Assembly: GCA_947475895.1 (NCBI GenBank)
Contig: CANJMF010000001.1
Location: forward strand, 186,001 to 250,000
Source of the DNA: Fidelibacterota bacterium
GTDB lineage: Bacteria; Pseudomonadota; Alphaproteobacteria; Rhodospirillales; Rhodospirillaceae
Reading direction: 5' to 3'
Length of the DNA stretch: 64,000 nucleotides
The notes under the pieces are model-generated. The model was not told the DNA's origin. It made no database searches and saw only the letters and a program-made list of their open reading frames with translations. Every line of letters begins with the position of its first letter. Within the stretch, counting starts at the first letter, position 1. Below, piece by piece: positions 27,021-36,858 of the stretch. The position numbers and the translations under genes were made by a program.

Positions 27021-27046
27021 CTTTCGTCACGCGGGGCACGCCAAAA
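27021..27046. repeat. Copy C of TTCRTCAC-N4-GGCACGCCAA motif
   Basis: TTCGTCAC-GCGG-GGCACGCCAA. Read on the minus strand it encodes FGVPRVTK, like FGVPWVTK of copy A. It lies between the osmC-like gene and the MFS gene. Confidence 0.5.
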
Positions 27047-27082
27047 CCACCGCGGTTTCAGTCACGAAGATCGAGACAAAAT

Positions 27083-28288
27083 CTAAGCCACCGCTTCACG
27101 CACAACGCGTGGTTCGCGGATCGGGAGATTGACGATTGCTGCTGCGATGGCAAGTGCCGCGTCCGCGTACCACATGACGTTGTAGTTCCCGAGGTGGGTC
27201 ATGGCGAGGCCGCCGAGCCATGCGCCGAAGAAGGCGCCGGTTTGGTGCGATAGCAACGTGAGGCCGAACAACGTCGAGAGATAACGCGGCCCAAATAATT
27301 TTCCGACGATGCCGGCGGTCGGCGGCACGGTGGCAAGCCACGTGAGCCCGAGGCCCGCCGCGAAAATATAAAACGTGGCTGTTGTTTTGGGTGCCAGCAG
27401 ATAGAGCCCGATGAGCACGGCGCGCGAGATGTACATGCCGGCCAAAATGTATTTGCTGCGATAACGCCCCACGCCCCAACCGGCAAGGAGACTGCCGATA
27501 ATATTGGCGAGGCCGATGATGGCGAGCGACCAACTGGCCACCTCGGCCGGTAAACCACACAGGCTGATTTCGCCCGGCATGTGTGTGACCAGAAAAGCGA
27601 TGTGAAAACCGCAGGCGAAAAAACCTGCGTGCAGCAACGAATAACTGCGATCACCGAGCGCGGATTTGACGGCGGCGCCGAGCCCGAGGTCAGCGCCTTC
27701 GCCCGTTATGATCCGAGGGCTGGCGCGCAAGATGCGAGCGGCGGGTGTCGTCAACACGGCGACCGCCGCCAAAAACCACATGGCGATGGGCCAGCCGAAC
27801 CCGGCAATGATGCGCTGAAGAATGGGCGCGAAGAGAAACTGCCCGAAGGAACCGCCGGCATTGATGATGCCCGAGGCCATGCCGCGACTGTACACAGGCA
27901 ACTGGCGCATGGTGGCACCCACCAGCACGGAGAAACTGGCGATGCCGGCGCCGGCGGCTTGTAGGATTCCAATGGTGACCGCCAGGCCGAAGCCTGTTCC
28001 CACAAAGGGCGTGAGCGTTTGGCCAGCCGCCAAGAGCAGCAGACCCGCGACGATGACGCGGCCCGAGCCGTATCTGTCGGCGATGGCGCCGGCGATGGGC
28101 TGCACCGCGCCCCACACAAATTGCGCGACGGCCATGGCCAAGCTGATGGTCGCGATGCCAAGGCCGGTGGTTTGATCGATGGGTGCGAGGAAAAGACCCA
28201 GCGACTGACGGGCACCCATGGTCACCACCATGATGCCGGCCGCGGCCACGACGAGCCATTCCCAGGGGAGATAACGCTGTTCGTTCAT
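27083..28288 (-). CDS. MFS transporter
   Basis: 401 aa, about 12 hydrophobic segments, starting MNEQRYLPWEWLVVAAAGIM. The loop 2-3 signature region appears as GAIADRYGSGRVIVAG. Composition resembles the oxalate/formate and monocarboxylate branch of the major facilitator superfamily. The substrate is unknown. The start was chosen at the ATG nearest the first helix, dropping 31 unlikely residues. Confidence 0.88.
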   Translation of the reverse strand: MNEQRYLPWEWLVVAAAGIMVVTMGARQSLGLFLAPIDQTTGLGIATISLAMAVAQFVWGAVQPIAGAIADRYGSGRVIVAGLLLLAAGQTLTPFVGTGFGLAVTIGILQAAGAGIASFSVLVGATMRQLPVYSRGMASGIINAGGSFGQFLFAPILQRIIAGFGWPIAMWFLAAVAVLTTPAARILRASPRIITGEGADLGLGAAVKSALGDRSYSLLHAGFFACGFHIAFLVTHMPGEISLCGLPAEVASWSLAIIGLANIIGSLLAGWGVGRYRSKYILAGMYISRAVLIGLYLLAPKTTATFYIFAAGLGLTWLATVPPTAGIVGKLFGPRYLSTLFGLTLLSHQTGAFFGAWLGGLAMTHLGNYNVMWYADAALAIAAAIVNLPIREPRVVREAVA

Positions 28289-28393
28289 AGGCGCGGAGTT
28301 TGCCCACGGGAAGCGGTGCGAGGAAGTGGGCAAACGCAACCCTGACCAGCGTCGCGCGCAAGGGTTTGCGACGCGTGGCAATCTTACGAAGCG

Positions 28394-28585
28394 TTAGTTT
28401 TTAACGGCGCGGCGTTTGGCGTGAAATTTCAGCGCAACGAGTCCCGCACCGACCACGCCGAAAAGGGCCGCGGCCGTCATATGGCCGGCGTAGTGACAGC
28501 CGAGCGCCAAGACCGTGACAAGTGTTGCCGCGTATGAGAGATCGCCCACCACGAAGGTGCGCATCCAGCGCTGAAAATTCTGCAT
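28394..28585 (-). CDS. Small membrane protein
   Basis: 63 aa, MQNFQRWMRTFVVGDLSYAA with two hydrophobic stretches (about 13-30 and 33-50) and a basic end (KFHAKRRAVKN). GGGGC lies just upstream of the ATG. It could be a helper of the adjacent GT2 gene, but it is transcribed away from it. No family recognised. Confidence 0.5.
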   Translation of the reverse strand: MQNFQRWMRTFVVGDLSYAATLVTVLALGCHYAGHMTAAALFGVVGAGLVALKFHAKRRAVKN

Positions 28586-28737
28586 GTTTAGCCCCAAGAA
28601 GGAATTGCCCCGCCGGCCCCCGCCGACGTCCTTTTTATATCATGGAATGCGGCGGATACGACGGGGCAGCCGCGATTTTTACTTTGTGGCGGCGCAAGTG
28701 CCGCCGTACAACTGCAAGACACATGTGAAGAGACCCT

Positions 28738-29718
28738 ATGACCGAGCGCGACCTTGTATCTGTTGTGATTCCGTTGTTCGACGAAGTGGACAATGTGGAA
28801 CCGTTGGCGGAAGCGCTGCAACCTGCGCTTGAGGGTTTGAATCGGCCTTACGAAGTTATTTTTATCGACGACGGGTCGACGGACGGCACGGCGGAGAAAC
28901 TCGCCATCGTTGCGAAAACGAATCCGCGTTTCAAAGTCATCAGCTTCAAACGCAATGTGGGCCAGACGGCAGCGATGATGGCCGGCATCGATCATGCGCA
29001 AGGGGCTGTGATCGTGCCCATGGACGGCGATCTGCAAAACGATCCCGCCGACATCGGCAAATTGCTCGATAAATTGGACGAGGGTTACGGCGTTGTTTCG
29101 GGCTGGCGGCAAAAACGCAAAGACGCGTTTTGGACGCGCACGTTGCCGAGCCGCATGGCGAATTCGTTGATTAGCTGGGTGTCGGGCGTGCACCTGAAAG
29201 ACTACGGCTGCACGATGAAGGCTTATCGCCGCGACGTGCTGGAAGGTTTCCGCCTTTACGGCGAGATGCACCGCTTCGTGCCCATCTATGCAAAGTGGCA
29301 AGGGGCACGCGTCACGGAACTTCCCGTGCGCCACCATCCGCGCACGCGCGGTCATTCAAAGTATGGCCTGACGCGCGCGTTTAAAGTTTTGCTGGACTTG
29401 CTGGTGGTTAAATTTCTGACCCAGTATGAAACCAAGCCCATCTATATTTTCGGCATGGTGGGGTTGGGCTTCTTCGGCATTTCATTCATCGCCGCCATTT
29501 GGGCGCTGTATCTGAAGGTCGTCGAAGGCATCGCCTTCGTGCAAACGCCGTTGCTGCTTTTGTTTACGCTGGGCTTCATTACCGGCGTGATGTGCATTCT
29601 GATGGGGTTGTTGGCGGAAGTGCTTGTGCGCATTTACTACGAAGCACAGAACAAAACGCCTTACACCGTGAAGGACCGCATCAATATCGCGGCCGACATC
29701 GTTAAGCGCGCGTCTTAG
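28738..29718 (+). CDS. Membrane-anchored family-2 glycosyltransferase (DPM1/ArnC type)
   Basis: 326 aa. The GT-A core (1-230) has VSVVIPLFDEVDNVEPLAEA, then VIFIDDGSTDGTAEKL and MDGDLQNDPADIGKLLD (DxD region). Two C-terminal hydrophobic helices (about 240-265 and 275-300) anchor it. Such enzymes move a sugar from a nucleotide donor to undecaprenyl phosphate at the cytoplasmic face. The stop interlocks with the convergent methyltransferase (TTAG). Confidence 0.92.
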   Translation: MTERDLVSVVIPLFDEVDNVEPLAEALQPALEGLNRPYEVIFIDDGSTDGTAEKLAIVAKTNPRFKVISFKRNVGQTAAMMAGIDHAQGAVIVPMDGDLQNDPADIGKLLDKLDEGYGVVSGWRQKRKDAFWTRTLPSRMANSLISWVSGVHLKDYGCTMKAYRRDVLEGFRLYGEMHRFVPIYAKWQGARVTELPVRHHPRTRGHSKYGLTRAFKVLLDLLVVKFLTQYETKPIYIFGMVGLGFFGISFIAAIWALYLKVVEGIAFVQTPLLLLFTLGFITGVMCILMGLLAEVLVRIYYEAQNKTPYTVKDRINIAADIVKRAS

Positions 29719-30497
29719 GGTTTTGTCCCCGTCACGGTCCACGAGCACTCGTTGACCCAGTGCGCTTCCACGTCGCGCAAGCCTGAGCCATCGAACAACG
29801 CCAACACCTCGGCTTTGGTGAAGTAGTGCACCGTGCGCGGCAGCATTTGACCGAACACGATGTGATGCACATGGCGGAAGGGGAACGTGCTGAGCACGCG
29901 CAAATATTGAAACGGCTTAAACCCGAGCTTCATCATGAGCCACAACATCGCCGTCGGCACGAGCGCCAGCGTGCGCACCAATCCTAAAGGCAGGCGCGAA
30001 AAGAGCGCGTTGCGCAGGGGGCTGATGACGTTGGCGTAAAATTCCAGGTTCTCGTAGCCGTAAACCCAGATCAGCACGCGGCCGCCGGGCTTTGTGGCCT
30101 TCGTCAATTCCGCGACGGCTTTTTTTGGATGTTCCAGATGCTGGAGCACGCCGATGGAAATGGAAATGTCGAATTCGTTTTCGTAAGGCAGGTCGTAGAT
30201 GCTTTCGTGGCGGATCGCGACCGTTGGGAAATCGGCCAGATTGCGGCGCGCGCGCTCGAGCGTGCGGTCGTCGAGATCGGACGCCACGCCGGACGCGGCT
30301 CCATGCTTCATGGCACCGTAAGCGTTGCGCCCCGTGCCGCAGCCGGCATCGAGAAAGTGCTTTCCGCGCCAACCGTCCACGGACGTGATGGACTTGGTCC
30401 AGTATTCGAACTGAAGTTCCTGTTCGGGCGTGAGGGTCGCGAACCGGTCCCAGGTATAGCCAAACCGGTCGGGCGAGCCCTTCGTCGTATCAACCAT
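29715..30497 (-). CDS. Class I SAM-dependent methyltransferase
   Basis: 260 aa. Motif I is FLDAGCGTGRNAYGAMKHG, with acidic motif II ASDLDDRTLERAR and post-I ISIGVLQHLEHPKKAVAEL. A hydrophobic patch (LVRTLALVPTAMLWLMMKLG) suggests membrane association, as in lipid-linked or glycan methyltransferases. It is surrounded by glycosyltransferase genes. The acceptor is unknown. Confidence 0.87.
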   Translation of the reverse strand: MVDTTKGSPDRFGYTWDRFATLTPEQELQFEYWTKSITSVDGWRGKHFLDAGCGTGRNAYGAMKHGAASGVASDLDDRTLERARRNLADFPTVAIRHESIYDLPYENEFDISISIGVLQHLEHPKKAVAELTKATKPGGRVLIWVYGYENLEFYANVISPLRNALFSRLPLGLVRTLALVPTAMLWLMMKLGFKPFQYLRVLSTFPFRHVHHIVFGQMLPRTVHYFTKAEVLALFDGSGLRDVEAHWVNECSWTVTGTKP

Positions 30498-30579
30498 AAT
30501 CGTGCGCCTCGCCCTTTTTCCAAGGGGGGAGATACAACGCGGGTTTTAAAGGCGCAAGGGATCGTCTATTTCTCACGGT

Positions 30580-31479
30580 GTGAACGCAGACCAACTCTCC
30601 ACACCTTTTTGTACGATCACCGAAGATGCGCTGGCCCGCGTGCGCGCGACGCAAGGTGCGTTGTTCCACAAGACCATGGGCATCGACGCGCAAAAGGTGG
30701 CTGAAGATACCCTTGATCCGCGCCGGCCTCAGGAAATGGCCGACGTTTTGCAGGAATATGTGCCGCTGGCCGGCAAAGTGCTGGAGATCGGCTCGGGTTG
30801 CGGGGTCACGCACATTCTGTGGCGGCGCAAATATGGTGTCGACGCCTGGGGCGTAGAACCCGAGGGCGAGGGCTTTGATGAGTCCGCCGCCATTTCACGC
30901 GATTTGATCGCGCTGAACGGGCTTGATCCCGCGCGCATTATGAACGCCACGGGCGAGGCTTTGCCGTTTCCCGACAATACCTTCGATATCGTTTACTCGA
31001 CGAACGTGTTGGAGCATGTGAACGATCCGGCCCAAGTCTTGCGCGAGGCCGTGCGCGTTTTAAAGCCCGGCGGAACGATGCAAATTGTGGTGCCGAATTA
31101 CCTGTCGTACTTCGACGGCCATTACGCCGTGTTTCATCCACCGATTTTTTCCAATGCCTTCTTTTGCTGGTGGGTGAAAAACATTTACGGGAAAGACCCT
31201 AGCTTTGCGGCGACCATTCGTACACAGGTGAACCCGGTGTGGGCGCGCCGCCAGCTGCGGGATATTCAACGCACCACGCCTTTGCGCGTTCACACTTTGG
31301 GCGAGGAAAAATTCTTGGAGCGCATGACGAACGTGGATGTGGGCCGTTGGATGGCGCTGCATCTGGTTGGGCGCGTGGTGGCTTTTGCAAAGGCGCTGAG
31401 ACTCAATCGTTTGGCGGCGAAGCTGGTCATTGTGCTGCAAGGCTGGTCGCCGTTGATCATTACCGCGACGAAGCTTTAG
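30580..31479 (+). CDS. Class I SAM-dependent methyltransferase
   Basis: 299 aa, GTG start. Motif I is VLEIGSGCGVTHILWRRKYG, then NATGEALPFPDNTFDIVYST, NVLEHVNDPAQVLREAVRVL and PGGTMQIVVPN. The C-terminal part carries a hydrophobic tail. It is not a duplicate of the preceding methyltransferase; similarity is confined to the fold motifs. It is convergent with the flippase-like gene, stop codons interlocked. Confidence 0.87.
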   Translation: MNADQLSTPFCTITEDALARVRATQGALFHKTMGIDAQKVAEDTLDPRRPQEMADVLQEYVPLAGKVLEIGSGCGVTHILWRRKYGVDAWGVEPEGEGFDESAAISRDLIALNGLDPARIMNATGEALPFPDNTFDIVYSTNVLEHVNDPAQVLREAVRVLKPGGTMQIVVPNYLSYFDGHYAVFHPPIFSNAFFCWWVKNIYGKDPSFAATIRTQVNPVWARRQLRDIQRTTPLRVHTLGEEKFLERMTNVDVGRWMALHLVGRVVAFAKALRLNRLAAKLVIVLQGWSPLIITATKL

Positions 31480-32372
31480 CGGTCCTTACCCGCCACATCG
31501 ACCACGAAGCCCACCAGAGCGCCGACGATATTCAGCGCCAGCAAACAAAAGGACAGCGCGATCGCCGCACCCGCGTTTTGTCCCAACAGACCCAGCACGC
31601 CGAGAAGTGTTCCGTCGCGCAAGCCGATGCCGGCGACGGTCAAGGGCAGCAGAAGAACGACGCCGATCAAGCCCACGACAACGGCCCACGACGTCAGGGG
31701 AAGATCGATTCCGAGGCCGCTTCCCAGCACCGCGAACAGCGCGATGCAGAAGACTTGAAAAACGAGACCGACGCCGAGTGCTTTTAAAAGCGTCGCGGGC
31801 GTGAGTGTGAGCGAGCGCCAGGCACCAAGCGTTTGGGTCCAGCGCCCAAGGCGCGCGGGCAGCGGAACGACGAGACCGCCGACGATGGCGATGAGAGCCA
31901 AGGCAGTGACGGCCAAGGCGACAGAGGTGATGTCGGAACCGAACTGATCGCGCGAAAATCCCAAACCCAACGCGGTCAATAATAGAAGCGCGAAGAGGCC
32001 GATCACTTTGTCGACCGCGACCGCGCCGACGATGGTTGTGGCGTCCAACTCCGAGGCGCGGGCGAGGCGCAGGGCTTTCACCGCGTCGCCCGCCAGTTGC
32101 CCAGGCAAGGCAGTGCCGTAAAACACCGCGATCATGGTAAAGCGCACACTTTGGCGCAGCGAGAGATGGGGCAGAAAAATTCGCAGTTTGACGGCGTTGA
32201 TAAAGTGCGCGACGAAATACAAAGCAACCGCGCCAACAATGACAGATGGACTTACTTCGGTGGCCGCTGACCAAATGGCGCGGAGATCCACCCGCACCAA
32301 AATGACGGATAAGATCGCGAGCCCAATGATGAGCTTTAAAACAAATAGAATGGGCGCGCGCTGCAAAGCCAC
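31476..32372 (-). CDS. Flippase-like / LPG-synthase TM-domain membrane protein
   Basis: 298 aa with about 7-8 membrane segments. The family motif is seen as VKLRIFLPHLSLRQSVRFTM, followed by GTALPGQLAGDAVKALRLAR and the GDA/K motif, then DKVIGLFALLLLTALGLG. This domain of the lysylphosphatidylglycerol synthase transmembrane (UPF0104) family is linked to lipid or lipid-linked glycan handling. It has no aminoacyl-transferase domain. Confidence 0.85.
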   Translation of the reverse strand: MALQRAPILFVLKLIIGLAILSVILVRVDLRAIWSAATEVSPSVIVGAVALYFVAHFINAVKLRIFLPHLSLRQSVRFTMIAVFYGTALPGQLAGDAVKALRLARASELDATTIVGAVAVDKVIGLFALLLLTALGLGFSRDQFGSDITSVALAVTALALIAIVGGLVVPLPARLGRWTQTLGAWRSLTLTPATLLKALGVGLVFQVFCIALFAVLGSGLGIDLPLTSWAVVVGLIGVVLLLPLTVAGIGLRDGTLLGVLGLLGQNAGAAIALSFCLLALNIVGALVGFVVDVAGKDR

Positions 32373-32404
32373 GGTTCTCCGTCTCGGGATGTTATAGCTT
32401 TATC

Positions 32405-33571
32405 ATGTCGCTCAAGCGCCGCATTCTTTTGATCAACTATGAGTACCCGCCCATTGGCGGAGGCGGGGGCAATAATACGCGCCATGTGGCGCGCGCTTTG
32501 GCGCACATGGGTCATGCGCCCTATGTTCTGACGGCGGCGTGCGGCGATTTGCCGCGCACTGAAGTCGTGGACGGCGTGACGATTGTGCGCATTGCGGCGC
32601 TGCGCCGTCGCCCCGACCGCTGCACGGTGCCGGAAATGGTGGCGTTCATGATCGCCGCCATGTTGGCGGCACCCGGTTATGCCCGCCAGTGGAGGATCGA
32701 TGCGGCGTTGGTTTACTTCGGGCTGCCCGGCGGCCCCGTGGGGTGGATGCTCAAGCGTACGCGCCGCATCCCGTATGTCATTTCGATGCAAGGCGGAGAC
32801 GTTCCGGGGTTCGTCTATCCGGGCCTTGCGATCTATCACACGCTGACGGGCGGGTTGCTGCGTTACCTGTGGCGTGACGCGAGCGCCGTCATCGGTCTGT
32901 GCCGTGATTTGTCGGAACGCGCGGCGCGCCATGCGCCGGGGCAGAAATTCGGCGTCATTCATCCCGGAGCGGACGTGCGCGGCATTGCCGCGAAAACCGA
33001 CTATGCGCCGCATGACGCGGTGGAGCTGGTTTTCGTGGGGCGGCTAGTCGAACAAAAGGGCCTTGATATTTTGTTTGAGTCGCTGGCGACGATTGATCCG
33101 CAGTTGCAGTGGCGCTTGACGTTGGTGGGCGATGGGCCTGAAAAACCCGCTCTCACAGCACAGGCTTCGCGCCTGGGAATTTTGGAGCGCATTTCCTTTC
33201 GGGGATGGGTGAAGAAGGAAGAGATCGGCGCGGTTTATCGCGCGGGAGATGTGTTTGTTCTGCCGTCGCGCGATGAAGGCTTCGCTAACGTGCTGCTAGA
33301 GGCCATGGCCGCGGGCCTGCCGATTATGGGTACTTACGTAACCGGCACCGATGAAGCCGTTATCGATGGTAAGACGGGATTTATCGTTCAGCCGGGAGAT
33401 GTGCCGGCGCTCGCGGCGGCGCTCATAAAACTCATTACCGATGCGCCTTTGCGCGAAAGCATGGGACGTGCTGCGCGCGCGCGCGCTGAGGCGCACTTCG
33501 ATTGGCATATGATCGCCGAGAAATGGATCGCGGTGTTGGAAGAATCGATTTTAGCGCAATCGACTCATTGA
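32405..33571 (+). CDS. Family-4 glycosyltransferase
   Basis: 388 aa, GT-B fold. The N-terminal glycine-rich loop reads YPPIGGGGGNNTRHVARALA. The C-domain starts at LVFVGRLVEQKGLDILFESL, and the EX7E-type motif is in PSRDEGFANVLLEAMAAGLP. It is a retaining transferase using a nucleotide sugar. Divergent from the flippase-like gene by 32 nt, it completes a surface-glycan gene group. Confidence 0.92.
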   Translation: MSLKRRILLINYEYPPIGGGGGNNTRHVARALAHMGHAPYVLTAACGDLPRTEVVDGVTIVRIAALRRRPDRCTVPEMVAFMIAAMLAAPGYARQWRIDAALVYFGLPGGPVGWMLKRTRRIPYVISMQGGDVPGFVYPGLAIYHTLTGGLLRYLWRDASAVIGLCRDLSERAARHAPGQKFGVIHPGADVRGIAAKTDYAPHDAVELVFVGRLVEQKGLDILFESLATIDPQLQWRLTLVGDGPEKPALTAQASRLGILERISFRGWVKKEEIGAVYRAGDVFVLPSRDEGFANVLLEAMAAGLPIMGTYVTGTDEAVIDGKTGFIVQPGDVPALAAALIKLITDAPLRESMGRAARARAEAHFDWHMIAEKWIAVLEESILAQSTH

Positions 33572-33627
33572 CCCGGCATGTATAAGAAGCGACCATTGCG
33601 GCACGGATTTTCAGGAAGGAACGAACG

Positions 33628-34110
33628 ATGAAGGGCGACAAACAGGTCATCGCGTATCTCAATACGGTGCTCAAGAACGAGCTGACCTCCATCAATCAGT
33701 ACTTTCTGCACGCGCGCATGCTTCAGCAATGGGGCCTGACGCGCCTCGGCAAGCATGAGTACGAAGAATCCGTCGACGAAATGAAACATGCCGACAAGCT
33801 GACCAAGCGCATCTTGTTTCTGGAAGGCCTGCCGAATTTCCAAGACCTGGGAAAAATCTCTATCGGCCAGAATGTGGCCGAGATTCTCGACGCCGATCTC
33901 AAATTGGAGACGACTGCGCTTCCGATTTTGCGCGAAGCCATCGCTCACTCTGAAAAGGTGGCCGACTTCGTGAGCCGCGAGCTGTTCGAAGAAATCCTCG
34001 AGTCAGAGGAAGAACATGTGGATTGGATCGAGACGCAGCTCGAGCAAATCCAACGCATGGGCTTGCAGAATTATATCCAGCTGCAGAGCATGCCGAGTGA
34101 AGAAGGCTGA
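33628..34110 (+). CDS. bfr: Bacterioferritin
   Basis: Haem-containing 24-mer iron-storage ferritin. The protein is 160 aa. Ferroxidase ligands are visible in [17 protein letters not shown] (E18-like), [15 protein letters not shown] (E, and the haem-ligand Met) and [17 protein letters not shown] (E..H). Length and sequence are typical. It is convergent with its electron-donor gene bfd 19 nt away. Confidence 0.97.
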   Translation: MKGDKQVIAYLNTVLKNELTSINQYFLHARMLQQWGLTRLGKHEYEESVDEMKHADKLTKRILFLEGLPNFQDLGKISIGQNVAEILDADLKLETTALPILREAIAHSEKVADFVSRELFEEILESEEEHVDWIETQLEQIQRMGLQNYIQLQSMPSEEG

Positions 34111-34129
34111 TTTTTAGAAAGTCGGTTTT

Positions 34130-34327
34130 TTATTCGGCGGCCATGAGCATCGGCTGAGCCGCGCTCTGAGCGTTTTCGTCGATGATGTCTTGCGCCGTGC
34201 AGCGGCATTGGCCGCAGCAAACTTTGCTGCCCAGGGCAGCATAGGCGGCGTCGACCGTACGGGCGCCTTGCTTGGACACCAGGCCGATTTCGTAGTCCGT
34301 CAGGGCATTACAGATGCAAACGTACAT
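34130..34327 (-). CDS. bfd: Bacterioferritin-associated ferredoxin
   Basis: 65 aa starting MYVCICNALTDYEI. The [2Fe-2S] ligands are the CIC pair at the N-terminus and CCGQC further on, the CxC...CxxC pattern of Bfd. It reduces the bacterioferritin haem to release iron. The start was chosen at the ATG before the CxC, not 16 codons upstream. Confidence 0.93.
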   Translation of the reverse strand: MYVCICNALTDYEIGLVSKQGARTVDAAYAALGSKVCCGQCRCTAQDIIDENAQSAAQPMLMAAE

Positions 34328-34438
34328 GGCTGAAGGCCGGTCCTCACCAAGAATGCGAATCAATCGCAGACCCAAAAATTAAGGTATCTGCGAATGATTA
34401 GCAAGCGCCTCGGAGAGCTGCGAAAGCGGCGGAAAGCC

Positions 34439-35740
34439 TTAGGTGCGCTGCAGCAAAGCGCCATAAAACCCGTCCAACCCGCCCCGTTCGGGCCATTGGC
34501 TGGGCAGGGTTCGCAGTTCTCCGGTGGGGGTTACGAACTGGCTTTCGCCTCCGACGGCTTCGGCCGGAATTTTGATCCGCGTTAAACCGGCGTCCTTTTC
34601 GAGGACCGCCGAAACGACGCCTTTGCGCTCTTCGGTTTGCAACGAACAGACGCTGTAGAGGATGTGGCCGCCGGGCTTCACCATGCGTGCCGCAGCTTCC
34701 AACAATTGGGTTTGTAGGCCCGCGAGGCGTGCGGGATCGGTTTCACGTTTGAGGTGGGGCAGGTCGGGATGGCGGCGAATGGTGCCGGTCGCCGAACACG
34801 GCGCGTCGAGCAGAACCGCGTCCGCCAGTTCCGAAGGCTGCCATGTGCGCGCGTCAGCCGTAGCGACGTTCGCCGACAAACCAAGACGCGCGAGATTATC
34901 GCGCAGCAAGGACAAGCGATCCGCCACCAAATCAACGGCCGTGACGTGACAGCCGGCGGCGGCCAACTGCGCCGTCTTACCGCCGGGCGCCGCGCACAGA
35001 TCGATCACCGTTTTCCCAGCACCGCCGCCCAACGCATGCAGCACAATTTTTGCCGGTAGCGCCGCAGCCGCGTCTTGGATCCACCAACCGCCTTCCGCGA
35101 ACCCATCTAAATCTTGAATGCGTCCGCCGCCGGCGCGCCGCAAGCTTCCCGTGGGAAGGGGCGTTGCGTCGAGACGCTTGGCCCAGTCGGCGGCTTCGGC
35201 CGGATTCTTTAAAGAGAAATCCAAGGCCGGTTCTTGCATATGAGCTTCCGCGGTCGCGATGGTCGCCGGCTCACCGTAGGCCGCCAGCCACGACGACCAC
35301 AGCCATGCAGGCGTGTTGAGCTTCGCTGCATTCTGCGCGGCAAGAATGCCCGCGCCTTTTTCGGAGACGCGTCGCAACACGGCATTGACCATGCCCGCTT
35401 GCGGCTCGTTCCCGCGCTTGGTGAGCGCGACCATAATGCCGACAGCAGCGTAGGCGGGTGTTTCTAGGAATAACAGTTGCGCAGCGCCGAGGCGCATCAG
35501 ATCGAGGACGCGATCCGGCGGCGGGCGCGAAACGAATTCTTTGAGAACGGCATCGATCTGACCGAGACGGCGCAGCGTGGTAGCAACCAACAAGCGCACA
35601 AACGCGCGGTCGCGCGGCGCCAGGTCGCTCACGTGCTTATCGAAATCCTCGTCCACACTGCGTTGTGCGCGCAGCGCCCCGTGAAGCAGGGCATAGGCCG
35701 CATTGCGGCTGACGGTGTCGGTATCTTGATGCGAAGACAT
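34439..35740 (-). CDS. rsmB: 16S rRNA m5C967 methyltransferase RsmB
   Basis: 433 aa. The N-terminal NusB-like RNA-binding domain (about 1-140) begins NAAYALLHGALRAQRSVDED. The C-terminal SAM domain has VIDLCAAPGGKTAQLAAAG, the catalytic LDAPCSATGTIRRHPD and the second cysteine in ILYSVCSLQTEERKGV. RsmB/Fmu methylates C967. Normal length and domain order. Confidence 0.94.
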   Translation of the reverse strand: MSSHQDTDTVSRNAAYALLHGALRAQRSVDEDFDKHVSDLAPRDRAFVRLLVATTLRRLGQIDAVLKEFVSRPPPDRVLDLMRLGAAQLLFLETPAYAAVGIMVALTKRGNEPQAGMVNAVLRRVSEKGAGILAAQNAAKLNTPAWLWSSWLAAYGEPATIATAEAHMQEPALDFSLKNPAEAADWAKRLDATPLPTGSLRRAGGGRIQDLDGFAEGGWWIQDAAAALPAKIVLHALGGGAGKTVIDLCAAPGGKTAQLAAAGCHVTAVDLVADRLSLLRDNLARLGLSANVATADARTWQPSELADAVLLDAPCSATGTIRRHPDLPHLKRETDPARLAGLQTQLLEAAARMVKPGGHILYSVCSLQTEERKGVVSAVLEKDAGLTRIKIPAEAVGGESQFVTPTGELRTLPSQWPERGGLDGFYGALLQRT

Positions 35741-35799
35741 GGCGTCAGATGAACCGGAGGGCCCGCAAAGTCAATGCGAACTACACCAATTCGGCAGAG

Positions 35800-36759
35800 T
35801 TATGCCCAAGGTCCGCGACGGCGCGTCGTTCGCTGACCGCCGGTGGGTGTCGAAGCACTGGATGTAGAAACACGGGGTGTCGGCGATGTTGTGCGGCGTG
35901 GGCGAATCGGCAGCTGACCGCTCGCCATGGCTTGCAGCCGCGCGATACGGTCGGATGTGGCCGGGTGCGTGCGGAACAGATTCTGAAAGCCGGCACCCGT
36001 CAGCGGATTCACGATGAACATGTGCGCTGTGGCAGGATTCGCTTCGGCAGCATTGTTGGGAATGGCTTCGGCGCCGCGCTCGATCTTCGCCAAGGCCGAG
36101 GCGAGTGCGAGCGGATCGCCGCTGATCTCGGCACCGCCTTCGTCCGCGCCATATTCACGGCTGCGTGAAATCGCAAGCTGCACCAAGGTCGCTGCGATGG
36201 GTGCCAGGATCATCACGAGGATTGCGCCGAAGGGACCCAACGGATTGTCGCGCCGGTCGCGGTTGCCGCCGAGAAAGAATGCGAAGTGGGCGAGATAACC
36301 AATTGCGCCCGCGAGCGTCGCGGTGACGGTCATGACCAACGTGTCGCGGTTACGCACGTGCGTTAGCTCGTGTGCGACAACACCCGCCACTTCGCGCTCA
36401 TCCAGCATTTGCAAAAGACCGCTGGATGCGGCGACGGCGGCATGCTGCGGATCGCGGCCCGTGGCGAAGGCATTGGGTTGCGGACTGTCGATAATATAAA
36501 CGCGCGGCATGGGAAGCCCCGCACGTTCAGCGAGGGTTGCGACGATTCCATAAAAACCTGGCGCGCTGGCGTGATCGACTTCGCGCGCGCCGTACATCGA
36601 CAACACCATCTTGTCGGAGTTCCAGTAGGCGAACACGTTCATGCCCGCCGCCAGGAGGAAGGCGATGGCCATGCCTTGTTGGCCGCCGACAACATAGCCC
36701 ACGGCCAAGAAAAGACCGGTCATCGCCGCCAATAAAACAGCCGCACGCATCGTGTTCAT
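35800..36759 (-). CDS. htpX: Zinc metalloprotease HtpX
   Basis: Inner-membrane M48 protease of 319 aa that degrades damaged membrane proteins. Four hydrophobic segments (two N-terminal, two after the active site) surround the zinc motif [15 protein letters not shown]. The third ligand is in [15 protein letters not shown]. The C-terminus adds a Thr/Ser/Pro-rich tail ([20 protein letters not shown]), longer than usual and probably disordered. Confidence 0.94.
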   Translation of the reverse strand: MNTMRAAVLLAAMTGLFLAVGYVVGGQQGMAIAFLLAAGMNVFAYWNSDKMVLSMYGAREVDHASAPGFYGIVATLAERAGLPMPRVYIIDSPQPNAFATGRDPQHAAVAASSGLLQMLDEREVAGVVAHELTHVRNRDTLVMTVTATLAGAIGYLAHFAFFLGGNRDRRDNPLGPFGAILVMILAPIAATLVQLAISRSREYGADEGGAEISGDPLALASALAKIERGAEAIPNNAAEANPATAHMFIVNPLTGAGFQNLFRTHPATSDRIARLQAMASGQLPIRPRRTTSPTPRVSTSSASTPTGGQRTTRRRGPWA

Positions 36760-36858
36760 GGGTTTTGGAACGCTCCTTCTGCCAACCTCACTGAAATAAG
36801 CGCACGATTCACGCCTGCAAGGGTGGCAAAACGCCGCCGCTCGCCATAATTTGATCCT

